Assembly: GCA_029204045.2 (NCBI GenBank)
Contig: CM055077.1
Location: 9,810,584 to 9,874,583 of the forward strand
Length of the DNA stretch: 64,000 bases
Source of the DNA: Tillandsia leiboldiana
Taxonomy: Eukaryota > Streptophyta > Magnoliopsida > Poales > Bromeliaceae
Direction of reading: 5' to 3'
Shown here: piece by piece, positions 25,101 through 36,257 of the stretch
How positions within the stretch are numbered: the first letter of the stretch is position 1
Layout: every line of letters starts with the position of its first letter
The notes under the pieces: generated by a model
What the model saw: only the letters and a program-made list of their open reading frames with translations
What the model was told of the DNA's origin: nothing
Databases searched by the model: none
Program-made: the position numbers and the translations under genes

Positions 25101-26298
25101 AAAAATTCCATCAGCGGCAAAGGGGGTTAAAAAAGTACCAAGAACCCCCAAAAAAGCTCAAATCTGAGAAAAGTGGACAATACAAGAATCGTAGATCTAC
25201 CTCTCATGAATCCGACGCCGCAAAAATCGTCCAAAAACACTATCGGGGTAGCTCTGTAGACCTCTCCGACCGAAGTGCGACGATAACAAGCCACCGATGA
25301 AAGAACGTCGCTCTGCGCTACGATGCCGAAGTCGTCGACGCCGCGCTCTCCAAAAATTCCGAGCTTCCTCCACGAGATGCACAGCGAGGAGAGAAACAAC
25401 TTTGGTGAAGGGTGCTGGGTGAAGAGAGCTCGGGAAAAGCCTCTACACGCAGGGAAAGGGGCCTTTAAATAGGCTTCACCCGAAAAATCCCCAAAAATCC
25501 ACGAAATTGGGCTTTTGGGCCGACTTTCCGGGCGCCCGCATAAACCGGGCGGCTACAGTGTTGGGCCCGGCCCAACACTGTGTGCGCCCGGATTAACCAG
25601 GTGATGCCACGTCAGCTCACAACAGGCAACAGCCAACGCCACCCACTCACACGGCGCCGCGTGGCTCCATGCGGAAGCCGACACGTGGCCGCCCACGCGC
25701 GGGAACTGCGCGTCAACGCGCCCACGTGCGAGCCTGCGCCCGCCGCCTGCGCCTCTGCACGCACGCATCCCGAGGCGCTCCCCAGCCTGCTCCGTGGACC
25801 GAGCGTGCTACACCTCACTAACCACACGCCGCCACGTGTCACCCTCCGGTCCACCGTACACCACGCTTTTCCCGTGGACCGCGCCTGCTGCGCCGGCCAA
25901 CCGGGAGACGCCACGTGGCCCGCACCCGGGTGCACGCTCCCGCTGTGGACCGAGCGGCTGCGCCTCAGCCGGCCGCCGTGCTCCGCCGCCCGCCGCCGGC
26001 GCCGGCGCCTCTCCGGCCGCCGGAACAGTACACACACTCCTCGAAAATCGTGTTTTCGCGTTCGGGCCCCGAAAAACACAAGTAAATAGTCCATCTTAAC
26101 CGTTTTCGCGCGCTGAATCCAAATCCGAAGTCCGATTTGCCCAATTCCACTTCTAAAATTTCCCAAGGGCCTCCGGTGATGCAAATTTACTCCCAATTTA
26201 CACCATAAATCCATTTCTTGGGCCCGACACGCGTACAAACACTCCCAAAGGCCACTAATCCATCAGTAAACTCTTAAGTGGGGATTCGGGTCCTCACA
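22138..26298 (-). repeat. 3' LTR of the family A element
   Basis: It is 4161 bp and nearly identical by eye to the partner at 28602. It lacks a segment of about 40 bp near 22965 that is present as an extra AACTGGC-containing unit in the partner. On the minus strand, CACGTGGC-type boxes at about 25683, 25832 and 25912 precede a TATA-like TATTTAAA (25471-25464). Confidence 0.9.
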
Positions 26299-26315
26299 TC
26301 CTCCCCCACTAAAAG
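26299..26315 (-). other. Polypurine tract of the family A element
   Basis: Read on the minus strand, CTTTTAGTGGGGGAGGA directly abuts the 3' LTR and would prime plus-strand DNA synthesis. Confidence 0.8.
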
Positions 26316-27936
26316 AAAGTTTTGTCCTCGAAACTAACACGGCTCAAAAAGGGAGTCTCAAAGCCAGAGGTAAGTATCCATCAACACATCTCCAGCTCCC
26401 CAGTCGCTACGCACACTCCGCGAAGCGAATCCACACGGCAGAGGGTCCAAAAGCTGGGAAAACCTCAAGAATTCTAAAAGACAGAGGACAAGGAAGAACG
26501 ACCAACTATACTCGTCCGAAACTACACGAATTACGCCAACACAACCAACAAGAAGGGTAAAGGCCCCACCTGCAGGAAAGTCGTCAACCTCAACTCTCAA
26601 TTTAGAAAACGGCTGAAATTAACAAAAAGTCCGAAAATTCCGAAAGAACTAGTGCCTTCGCCCCAATCAAACAAGAATAGGTTCGGGCACTATCTCCATT
26701 TCTGGAGCAGTCTTTCGAAGTTTTCGTCCTGTTCGAAAATTTCAGCACAAGGGCGAGAAAAGGGAGAGAAGTGTTGAAGTCATTCCTGCCGTGGCTACAA
26801 AACGGAAGCTACGATCTAACCGTGACCCCTAAGGACACAACCTCACGTCCTAATCGTCACCTACGCTCAAAGAGTAGCACCTAACCCCAAAACCGCTGAA
26901 GCCACAGCTGCAGGAAGGATACCCCGGTGATCTGAGAAAATGAACTCCTGTTGTCCAACTCGCGGAAATGTCACTGTCCTCAATCCACAATCAGCAGTTG
27001 CACGATACCGCACCAACTGGTCCATCCCGCGTGCTCAATCTGAGTCGTGGAGCTGCCACTGAACCGTAACACCTGCCGGTATAATTCCAAGTCTCAACTG
27101 TACTGGACACAATCCACTAGGCTCCCCCACATGCACAACACCAACAGGAACCTGTACCTCTAGTGCACGTGGTAACAACTCTACCTCCAGTCCAGATAGG
27201 AAAACCAAAAACACTCAACTCAGACTGCTGTAAAGAAATCATGCCCGCGACAACCCGATCCGCTGCTGTGGCGCCCTCCAACCGGGCGGCACAGACTCAT
27301 CCGCTCGATGCAGGAGGTCGTCGCTCAGTCTGCCTCGACGTCAATGTCCAGTCTGTCAGGAAATATCTAGACCATCCACATAGGGAGCACGGTCTCAGCC
27401 TCTGCCCACACTGGGGTGACAAATGCGGTCCTCCGTAGATAACCAATCCATGCTACCGCCGCGCCACTCTGATGTAGGTGCTGATGCTGCCATCGGGGTC
27501 CACCCGATCTCTGGCATCTCAGAAATCCGCTACCCTGGAAAAAGAAATCAGAATGTCTCTGCCGACCGATCTATCCTCCATCACCCGGCGCGAAGCACCA
27601 AAATCCAGAACTCGCCTCTGGCGGCAGATCCCTATCCAAAGGAACTGCGACGCCACGCTCCATACACCACGCCTACTCTATCGAAGCGTCAATAATCCGT
27701 AACGGAGGGACCAACTAAACTGAAAGGTATCCTGGCGCAATCCACTCCCAGTCAAACATATCCTATGCGCCTCGTCCCTCGAAACCTGGAGCGCGCAGTT
27801 CAACAACTGTATAAACTCCCTAGCACAGGGAGACTCTCAGATAGTTTCTCAATCACCACCAACCCCAATTCTGCCTACAAAGGCTCCAACTCAAACCTAT
27901 GAATCGGGATGGTTCAGACTGCCGGGACTGGCTCCA
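26316..27936 (-). other. Non-coding internal region of the family A element
   Basis: Where gag-pol should continue, no CCHC knuckle, protease DTG, reverse transcriptase YxDD or integrase motif is recognisable on either strand. Short open frames of under 95 codons show no family resemblance. It is probably a deleted and rearranged remnant. Confidence 0.6.
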
Positions 27937-28308
27937 TCAATCAATGATGTCCCAAAGCTCATCTATTATCCACAATCCACCCTGCCTCTGTGCCTCGGCA
28001 CTACTCGTCGGCACGGAGGGGGCTGCTCGCTCCATCGGTGCCACTGGTACAACTGAATATGCCACTGCATAGGAAGAAAGTGCTGGAGGACACTCAAGCG
28101 GTACTGCGACTGGCCGTGCTCTCTGCTCCAACAGGCGCATCAAACGTTCCATGACCTCCTCCAGGCATCTGACAGTCTCTGACAACTGTGCCATCTGGAT
28201 CCATAACTCCTGGGTCTCGCTCTGCTCTGATAGCTCTGCCTCCCGCTGCTCGAGTTACTCATCAGATGCGGGATGTGCCCTCTTCACTACACGGCGTCTC
28301 AGGGGCAT
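27937..28308 (-). pseudogene. Truncated gag N-terminus of the family A element
   Basis: The ATG at 28308-28306 lies downstream of the primer site, where gag begins in Ty3 elements. A TAA stop at 28257-28255 (codon 18) interrupts it. The same frame then continues as a Leu/Glu-rich segment (MAQLSETVRCLEEVMERL), predicted to form a coiled coil, and a Pro/Ala-rich part ending at 27937. The retrotransposon gag core and zinc knuckle are missing. Assignment rests on position and coiled-coil character, not on strong homology. Confidence 0.55.
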
Positions 28309-28580
28309 CGTAGTCCACTGCACAATAACAAACATCAGGACACAAAACCAAACGACCCAATCCAGAGAAAGTCTAAGATATGCCATCCATTCCATAGCAT
28401 TATGTTGTCTGCAGCCAACATAATGCTATGGAGAATAAACATGCAAATCACTCATCCCGTCTCTTGGGAGAGGTATAAAACTCAATCAGGACTCTCGCTA
28501 AAAGTCACGACTCTCACGTAGTCATCCTAATGTCCAACCACAAGCCTAGGGTTTCTAAGTCCACCATGACCTACAACATA

Positions 28581-28593
28581 GGCTCTGATACCA
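28581..28593 (-). other. tRNA-Met primer binding site, family A element
   Basis: On the minus strand TGGTATCAGAGCC begins eight bases after the 5' LTR end. It is complementary to the 3' end of initiator methionine tRNA and fixes the orientation of the element. Confidence 0.9.
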
Positions 28594-28601
28594 CTCTAAT
28601 C

Positions 28602-31600
28602 TGTCACGCCCCGGCATCGAAACTGCGACCCGGGCTCGCCAACAGATCCGCCGCCCATACGGGAAGCCCCGTATAGACGAAGGGACTAACCTGCAAAAGA
28701 TCAACTATACTATACAGATATCAGAGCTGAAAGTAAACTGCTGAAAATGAAAATCAACTACTGTACAACTGGAAATAAAGATACAATGTCCATCTCCCAA
28801 ATACGATCATATACAAAGTCCTCTAATACAAAACTCAGAACTCAAAAGGGAGATATCTCCAATAAATACATCAGTGTACAGGCTCTCAATACATAAAATG
28901 TCCTCACTACATCAGTCTCTCAAACTGCAAAGTAAAATACAACTCTATACCTCACTACAAAGGTCTCTCAACATGAACTCTCAAAAAGTAAGGGGGTACA
29001 TCTACTCTCTGGACGACGACTGGTAGGGATCTATCTCGCGACTCCCTCACCTCGGTCAGAAGGATCAGCAACTGGAGCAACAGGAACAGGAGTAGAAGTC
29101 CCTGGGGAAAAAGACACCACGACGGGTGTGAGAACTACTTCCCACAGTAGTTCTCAGTGGGTGCCGCCAACAAGCCCGACGGTCTGCCCACTAAGTCTAC
29201 TAGAGGCATAAAGTAACAATATAATACTGAAATGAAAGGGCTGGAAAAGTAACTCTACAGCTACTATGCCTCTATCTAGATGCTCAAAAAGTGGAACAGA
29301 TGATAACATGGTGCATCTACTATCCCTCAACTCAATTCACCCAATCTACCAGACTGCCTCCTCGGGTCCAGTCAAACCTGCGCCTACCTACTGCCGTTAC
29401 ATCCCGGAGGACCGGACTGACGTAGGTATGTCCGTAGCTGCCAAAACTGGCTTAGCCAGAGGAACTGTGTCCGTAACTTCCAAAACTGGCTCAGTCAGAG
29501 GGACAGCGTCGACAAGTCGCGATACCAAAGTGCAGACACACCCCGGACGTGGCACTCGAGGGGAGCGACCCCAACGAGGACAAGGGTATCCGCGCACTCT
29601 GTCGAGCTCAAGTGGCACTGCAGGCTATAGTCCAAAATCCACGCTCACGCTCTGAACGGAAAGACTCAGAATCCTCAATCATCTCGCACAACGGTCGGAG
29701 CATTCTCGACAACTCAGCTGATCAGCTCTCTCGAATCACAAAACACTAGCCTCTCCAACAGCTCTCAGCACAACACACACTGGCTGGAGATACTCCACAG
29801 CCAGGATCGACCCACAACTCAGAGCCAACAGGTCGGACAACACTCAACGACCCGGGACCACCGTCAATCCCGACGGTTTCCAACAACACATGCCAGAAGA
29901 TACCCGACAGCCCGGGATCACCGTCTACACAACGGCTCCCCGCGACAGAACAACAAACTCACAGGAAAGACCGACACCATAAGGGTTCAGAAACCCGATA
30001 GGCCGGTGCTTAGAACCCTATCAAACAAGAACAGACTCTAGGCTCCGCCTATCGAAGTTCCCGACCCCCTTATAGTTCGGGAACACGACAACCTCGGTAC
30101 AACACGAAGAAAACACCAACCAGGGCCCGAAAGTTCCGGGAGACCTACACCTACAACCCTATCAAATAAGAACAGGTTCCAGGCTCGGCCCCCGTGGCTT
30201 TCGTCCCGACAAAGGAACGACCCCTAGAACCCAGACCACTCGAATCCTTTCGAGTGGAGAATTTTACAGGAAAAAGGTGACATTTGTTACTGAAACCCAT
30301 TTTTACTCAACCCACGCAGGGTGAAGACTAAAAGTAGTTTCCTTTTTGCAAAACTATATTGATTTGAGAAGAAACCCATTTTAATGATTTTTAGTTCTTT
30401 TAGGAAAAACAGTTAGAAAATAAGTATTTATACCCAAACCCCGAAGGACTGATGCCTTTGTCCAATCAAACAAGAACAGACTCCAGCGACCCTTCGATGC
30501 TTGGAAGAAAACATTGGTAGAGTAAAATCATGTGTATGTCGAAAAGGGTTCTGGGTTCTAGGTCCTGCTAACACTAGTACACAACTGCCACTATCACAGT
30601 GGCGACAGCAAAAACAGGGAAACAAGACCTCCCGGGACTACCGTTTACCCAAACGGCTCCCGGCACAGATAAGCGACCAACTATATCTACCAGACTCCAC
30701 TCTGCTCCCAAGCACGAGTGCAAATGCATCCCACACTAAAAGGAAGTCCCGACCACTCGGCCCACTACCCGGGCGAGGAAGACACTATGTCCAGGAATAG
30801 AAGAATAGTGTGGATGTCTAAAGCATAAATAAACCTAGCCCAGATGAGGGTTTTCTACTAGTCTGGTTACACATGCAACATATGACGGGGTGCTAGGTCA
30901 AGTTCCAAGATATCAATAATCAACAGTTTGTAGGAGAGAAATAAACACATGATCATCTAACAACATCAGGAACATCAATTCCTATATTCTAGGATGCTAT
31001 ACAAAATACATTTACAACATGCATGTTCCTATGCAGATAGAATTAATGCACAGTCCATTGGTCATGAAGACAAGGCCACCCACCTGAAGGCGCTAACTGT
31101 CCAAGATCCAACAGCTGAAAACACCAGGAGCAGCAACCACCGATAATCCACAGTCCCAAAATCTCAGAACAACTCCTCCTGGGTACAACACAGGGTTCAC
31201 AGTTACACTTAATTCCAACAATTAACCAAATACACGCAGTCTAAAAATCAGTCCCCAAAGATGCAATTTTTCACCTGCTGAAAGGGCTCCGAAAAAATTC
31301 CAATAAAAATACCACAGCGATCATCGCGTCGAGACCTTCGAAACGGGTACCTGCACGCCCAATTCCGAGCCCAGTAGGCCAAGTTACAAATTCCACAACA
31401 CAGGGTGCTCACAACCACACAACGACACGACTGTAAGTCCATGCACAGTTAAGGGAGAAAATTATACCTCCGGACAAGCCTAAGAAAAATCCAAGAAAAA
31501 TATGGTGATAATTCTTGCGTCGCGTAGATGCAAAAAGTGTATAGGAGTGTCTCAATCCGATGTCCGAGCGCGGAGATAAAAATCTGGCAATGTGTCGCTG

Positions 31601-32801
31601 TCCAGAAATTCCATCAGCGCCAAAGGGGGTTAAAAACGTACCCAGAACCCCAAACAAATCTTAAATCTGAGAAACGTGGACAATACAAGAATCGTAGATC
31701 TACCTCTCGTGAATCCGATGCCGCAAAAATCGTCCAAAAACACTGTCGGGGTAGCTCTGTAGACCTCTCCGACCTAAGTGCGACGATAACAAGCCACCGA
31801 TGAAAGAACGTCGCTCTGCGCTACGATGCCGAAGTCGTCGACGCCGCGCTCTCCAAAAATTCCGAGGTTCCTCCACGAGATGCACAGCGAGGAGAGAAAC
31901 AACTTTGGAGAAGGGTGCTGGGTGAAGAGAGCTCGGGAAAAGCCTCTACACGCAGGGAAAGGGGCCTTTAAATAGGCTTCACCCGAAAAATCCCCAAAAA
32001 TCCACGAAATTGGGCTTTTGGGCCGACTTTCCGGGCGCCCGCACAAACCGGGCGGCTACAGTGTTGGGCCCAGCCCAACACTATGTGCGCCCGGATTAAC
32101 CAGGTGACGCCACATCATCTCACAAAAGGCAACAGCCAACGCCACCCACTCACACGGCGCCGCGTGGCTCCATGCGGAAGCCGACACGTGGCCGCCCACG
32201 CGCGGGAACCGTGCGTCAACGCGCCCACGTGTGCGCCTGCGCCCGCCGCCTGCGCCTCTGCACGCACGCATCCCGAGGCGCTCCCCAGCCTGCTCCGTGG
32301 ACCGAGCGTGCTACACTTCACCAACCACACGCCGCCACGTGTCACCCTCCGGTCCACCGTACACCACGCTTTTCCCGTGGACCGCGCCTGCTGCGCCGGC
32401 CAACCGGGAGACGCCACGTGGCCCGCGCCCGGGTGCACGATCCCGCTGTGGACCGAGCGGCTGCGCCTCAGCCGGCCGCCGCGCTCCGCCGCCTGCCGCC
32501 GCCGCCGGCGCCTCTCCGGCCGCCGAAACAGTACACCCACTCCTCGAAAATCGTGTTTTCGCGTTCGGGCCCCGAAAAACACAAGTAAATAGTCCATCTT
32601 AACCGTTTTCACGCGCTGAATCCAAATCCGAAATCCGATTTGCCCAATTCCACTTCTAAAATTTCCCAAGGGCCTCCGGTGATGCAAACTTACTCCTAAT
32701 TTACACCATAAATCCATTTCTTGGGCCCGACACGCGTACAAACACTCCCAAAGGCCACTAATCCATCAGTAAACTCTTAAGTGGGGATTCAGGTCCTCAC
32801 A
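28602..32801 (-). repeat. 5' LTR of the family A element
   Basis: It is 4200 bp and starts and ends like its partner at 22138. A short duplicated unit near 29440-29480 explains most of the length difference. High similarity between the two LTRs indicates fairly recent insertion; a percentage was not computed. Confidence 0.9.
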
Positions 32802-34230
32802 CCTACAGCGCTGCGGGCGCATGCCCACGCAGCGCGGGGCCGCGCGCAGCGAACCCGGCTGCGCGGGGCTGCGCCGCGCAGCGGGCGCATGCCGCGCAGC
32901 GTGGGGGGCTACGCGCTGCCAGGGCTTGGCCGCGCGGGATTGCGCCGTGCTGCGGGCGCTTGCCCGCGCAGCGCGGGGCCGCGCGCGGCCAACCCGGCCA
33001 GGCGGGGCTGCGCCGCGCACCGCCAGGGCTCGGCCGCGCGGGGCCGCGCTGCTCTGCGGGCGCATGCCCGCGCAGCCTGGGGCCGCGCGCAGCCAACCCG
33101 GTCGCGCGGGGCTGCGCCGCGCTGCGGGCGCATGCCGCGCAGCGCGGGGCCGCGCGCCTCCAGGTCTTGGCCGCGCGGGGCCTTGCCGCGCTGCGGGTGC
33201 TTGCCAGCGCGCAGTGGTAGGGCGCGATGTACGCCTGGGAGGTAGTTTATCGCGCGGGTCTAAGCAAGCACCGCCGCACCTTGGTGTCCTTGCGCCGCGT
33301 TAGGCAGGAGGGGTCCGGCGTTATTCGGACGAGGGTTAGGTTTTGTGCCGCGGGGCACGGTTGGTTACTGACGTTTTTTTTTGGGGACTCTGTAGGTTCG
33401 GGTGTCGTTTCCAAGTGCAGATCGTTCGGGTGTTTCGGGCGACTGTTTTCAAGGTGGGTACCGTATCTTGGGAAGGGGTGGCCTTCAGACCTCCCCTACC
33501 CGTCTTTTGTTTTACTGAAACTCTTATCAAAGAATTTGAGAATGTGGGTACTGGTTATCTATCACTTCAAGAGAAAATGTAAGGTTTTTCAACCCCTGGT
33601 CACTAAATGAGTCCTTATACTATACTGGTGCGACTGAGTGTCGCGGGAGGTGTACGGCACAGGTTCACGACGGTTATGCTCATGGAGCTTACACGCACAC
33701 CAGCGGTTTGGCCACCGTGTCGGTGTACTTTTCCGGAGGGGTGGTTTGTTTAGACCCGTGGACCCCACACGGCTATTTGCGTGGGGGCCCCCTTGCGGCT
33801 ATTGCGGAACTGTATTCTTATAGTGGGGGGTTATTGGCACCAAGTTTTGAGCGGGATGACCTATTTTGCCTGAGGTCCTCGGACCGACATGGCGGTATTG
33901 TGCCGGGTTCTTTTGGTAAGACTCTTCGCGTAGCAGGTTGGGGTTGCGGATGCTCAGGGTTACGGTTCGGTTTAATTATCTTTTTAACTATTGGTTCTCA
34001 TACTTTTCTAGCATCTATTACAGTTGTTCAGTGTGCTGTTCTCTTGTCACTAATTCCCACTTTGTGACAGGTTCGGTTCGGGGTTTGGGTCGGCAGTGAG
34101 GTTCCGACTAGGAGATTTTAGCCACTCTTCAGGCTGGTGATATCTTTCTTTCTTGCTCTTTGCTTATTTCAGTCGATTAGTTTATTCGCATGTGCTTTTG
34201 GTTATTGTGGACATTGTGGATGTTGAGATA
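32802..34230 (+). mobile_element. Family B LTR, right part
   Basis: It resumes the GC-rich minisatellite broken at 22137, then runs through GGACTCTGTAGGTTCGGGTGTCG, the block GCACACCAGCGGTTTGGCCACC and GTGACAGGTTCGG. The last two have direct counterparts in the solo LTR at 42470-42520 and 42880. It loses similarity near 34230 without the expected GGCGTGACA end, so it is truncated there. Confidence 0.65.
32807..33220. repeat. GC-rich minisatellite in a family B LTR
   Basis: Words such as GCTGCGGGCGCATGCC, GCGCGGGGCCGCGCG and CAACCCGGCCGCGCGGGGC recur with imperfect periodicity. The array continues from 22010-22137 across the inserted family A element. GC content is extreme by eye. Long frames on both strands are by-products of the composition. 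Confidence 0.85.
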
Positions 34231-34924
34231 GTTTTAGTTCTCGGGCCTGTCAGCGAGAGAGAGTGACAAACTTGTAAATACAGATGGGTTTGAGTATAAA
34301 AGGCTAGGGGACCCTCCCCCAACCTCAGACCTCCTCCCTCACCCTCTCTCACTTTCTCTCTCCTCTATTTCTCTCTCTAGAAGAACAAGAGCCCTAACTT
34401 GGAGAGGAGGGTTTTGGTGGGTTTGATCTCTTTCGAAGCTATGAAACGAAAGAAGATCGCTAGGAGAGCCCTTTGGGAGGAAGAAGAACCTCTCTCAACC
34501 ACTCTTGAGCAAGAAATCAAGAGGTGAGTTTTCAGGGTTTTTGTGAGATTTGGAGTTTTTGGATTTTTGAGTTCCAAAGGGATTTCTAATGATCTCTTTT
34601 GGTTTCTAACCCGTGTTTTAGGGGTTTTTCTTAAAGTTTAAGAGATCAAACACTTTCTCTTTCGAGATCATACAAGAGGTGGGGGATTTCACCGTAAATG
34701 GGTGATTCATCTCTTTTTTATTTGCTTTATTGATTTAGAAGTATTGTGGCAAGAGTAGTTTGTGCAGGAACACAACTATAGCTCTTGAGTAAATTAGGGT
34801 TTAACCCTAAGTATTATAAAGGAAATGTAATATCACGAACTGTCTTGTGTTTCTTTTAATCCTTTTGAATAAATTAGTTGTTTAAGGGATTAATTAGCGG
34901 GATTTCTTGGGTACAACATCGGTG
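34231..34924 (+). other. Promoter-like LTR fragment of unknown family
   Basis: It contains a good TATA box (GAGTATAAAAGGC, 34295-34303), a CT-rich leader, and a short frame from ATGAAACGAAAGAAG (34441) that runs into a splice-donor-like AGAG/GTGAGT. The 3' part is AT-rich and ends GGGTACAACA. The texture fits the U3-R-U5 of a Copia LTR, perhaps a solo one. I found no target duplication, and it might instead be the start of the family B LTR that continues at 49506. Confidence 0.35.
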
Positions 34925-35157
34925 CGTGCTGTTAAGGAATTTGTATTGGCGTATTTCGTGAAGTGGTTAAGTCTTGAAGATTGAAGATGAAGATGTTTGG
35001 ATCATATACCTCAATCTCAAGAAAGAAGAATTCAAAAGGATCAGGTACGTTTAACTAAATAAGTTTGGTGATCCGAATACTTCTTATAGTGTAGAAACAC
35101 TTGGATGGATTTTTAATTGCATACAAATCAAGAAACTGGACTGTTACATGTTCAGGA

Positions 35158-35454
35158 TCCGGATCAGGACATTCCAGTCCGGACCCCGAACGTACGTAAG
35201 TTCATGCGGAATTTCAGTCCGGATCGCCCTTGGTTCAGTCCGGACCCCGAACGTGGATTCTACAGAAATCGCATGAGCAGTCCGGACCGTGCATCATTCA
35301 GTCCGGACCCCGAACATGATTTTTTCAGGAATTCTCTGAAAAATGATGACAGTCCGGATCAAGCCAAATCCAGTCCGGACCGTCGTACGGAAAAAAGTCT
35401 GTTAAGTCAGTTTTTGATTCTTATCCTCTTCCAATGGTTTCTAACCTATAAGTA
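35158..35454 (+). promoter_or_regulatory. Copia-1 LTR promoter: TCCGGA array and TATA box
   Basis: TCCGGA occurs eight times in 222 bp (35158, 35178, 35218, 35239, 35281, 35302, 35353, 35374), most within CAGTCCGGACC and often followed by CCGAAC. The hexamer is palindromic. The array ends about 65 bp before TATAAGTA. Sireviruses are known for palindromic CCGG-containing repeats upstream of the LTR TATA box. Confidence 0.8.
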
Positions 35455-35749
35455 AACCCTAATTTCATCTTTTAGGGTAATCCAAAATAAGTTTTGTATT
35501 TTGTAAATGACCGAGAAAAATTAACGGAGAAAAACTTAGAAAAATCCACATATAGAGAAGAAAGGAAATAACTAGATCTATTCTATGTTTCTTCATCTAT
35601 ATTGATTAATTTGATTCTAGGATTTCAAACTCAAATTTTGAGTAGAATCAAATTAATGAATACTTAGATGGTATTTTCGATCTATCTTTGATCTAAGTAT
35701 TCGGCGGATTTTCACCACCAACAAACAACGATTTTCCCAAAAATCGGCG

Positions 35750-35923
35750 CGTGGATTCGCGTGGCCTTGTGGACTCAAGGTGCTACCGCTCTCGTGGATT
35801 CGGAGCGAGGTACGTTCGTGTGATCGATACGTACTACTTGGTGGAGATCGTGGATTCGGTTGGACGTCGTGGACTCGACGTTGGATGCTGTGGATTCGGC
35901 GTTGGACGCAAATCGTGGATTCG
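35750..35923 (+). repeat. CGTGGATTCG decamer array in the Copia-1 LTR
   Basis: There are exact copies at 35750, 35793, 35849 and 35914, and near copies (CGTGGACTCG, TGTGGATTCG) between them. It lies downstream of the TATA box, so in the transcribed part of the LTR. The same decamer is arrayed in the diverged Copia-2 LTR. Confidence 0.85.
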
Positions 35924-36226
35924 AGGCGCGTTGCGGAGCGAGCCGAGAAGATCAACTAGGAGCGTATGGAAAAAGGTTGAGTCGTGTGTGAGTACGTTAT
36001 ATCACCTTTGTACATGTTTAATTATAGTGGATTTCACCGTGTGATCGGTCCCGTAGTTTTTTACTCCTGGTTTGGAGTTTTCCACGTAAAATCTCTACGT
36101 GTTATTTACTTTTCCGCATTGGGTTATTTTTACGCAAAGATTTTGGTGTGTTTATTGTTTACACCTATTCACCCCCCTCTAGGTGTTTTTCCCCTATTCA
36201 GATCCATATATAACATAACCCACAAG

Positions 36227-36238
36227 TGGTATCAGAGC
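36227..36238 (+). other. tRNA-Met primer binding site of Copia-1
   Basis: TGGTATCAGAGC begins two bases after the 5' LTR. Confidence 0.92.
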
Positions 36239-36257
36239 GGGAATAGGGTTGTAAACA

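Larger units (their letters stand above)
22138..32801 (-). mobile_element. Non-autonomous Ty3 LTR retrotransposon, family A (10.66 kb)
   Basis: Two long direct repeats (22138-26298 and 28602-32801) start TGTCACGCCCCGGC and end GGTCCTCACA on the plus strand. On the minus strand they read TGTGAGGACC...GGGGCGTGACA, the same termini as the solo LTR at 16906. The tRNA-Met primer site lies beside the right LTR on the minus strand and the polypurine tract beside the left one, so the element runs right to left. Flanks CCTGC (22133-22137) and CCTAC (32802-32806) are a 5-bp target duplication with one transition. LTRs make up about 8.4 kb, and the interior is only 2303 bp with no protease, reverse transcriptase or integrase. 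It could have moved only with proteins supplied by a relative. It sits inside a family B LTR. Confidence 0.9.
34930..36224 (+). repeat. 5' LTR of Copia-1
   Basis: 1295 bp. It contains a TCCGGA array (35158-35379), a TATA-like TATAAGTA (35447-35454), a CGTGGATTCG array (35750-35923), and ends ATAACCCACA. Confidence 0.9.

Noticed and set aside
25612..26238. 208-codon frame on the minus strand, repeated at 32115-32741
   Set aside because: Both lie in the same place of the two family A LTRs, so conservation only reflects LTR identity. The sequence is GC-rich U3 promoter DNA with no recognisable domain.
32781..33303. Several 100-160-codon overlapping frames
   Set aside because: Minisatellite by-products, rich in Arg, Ala and Pro and open in several frames at once.
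36227..36238. TGGTATCAGAGC and its other copies as possible tRNA genes
   Set aside because: Only the 12-13 bases complementary to the tRNA-Met 3' end are present, next to LTRs; they are primer binding sites. No cloverleaf tRNA gene was found in the window.
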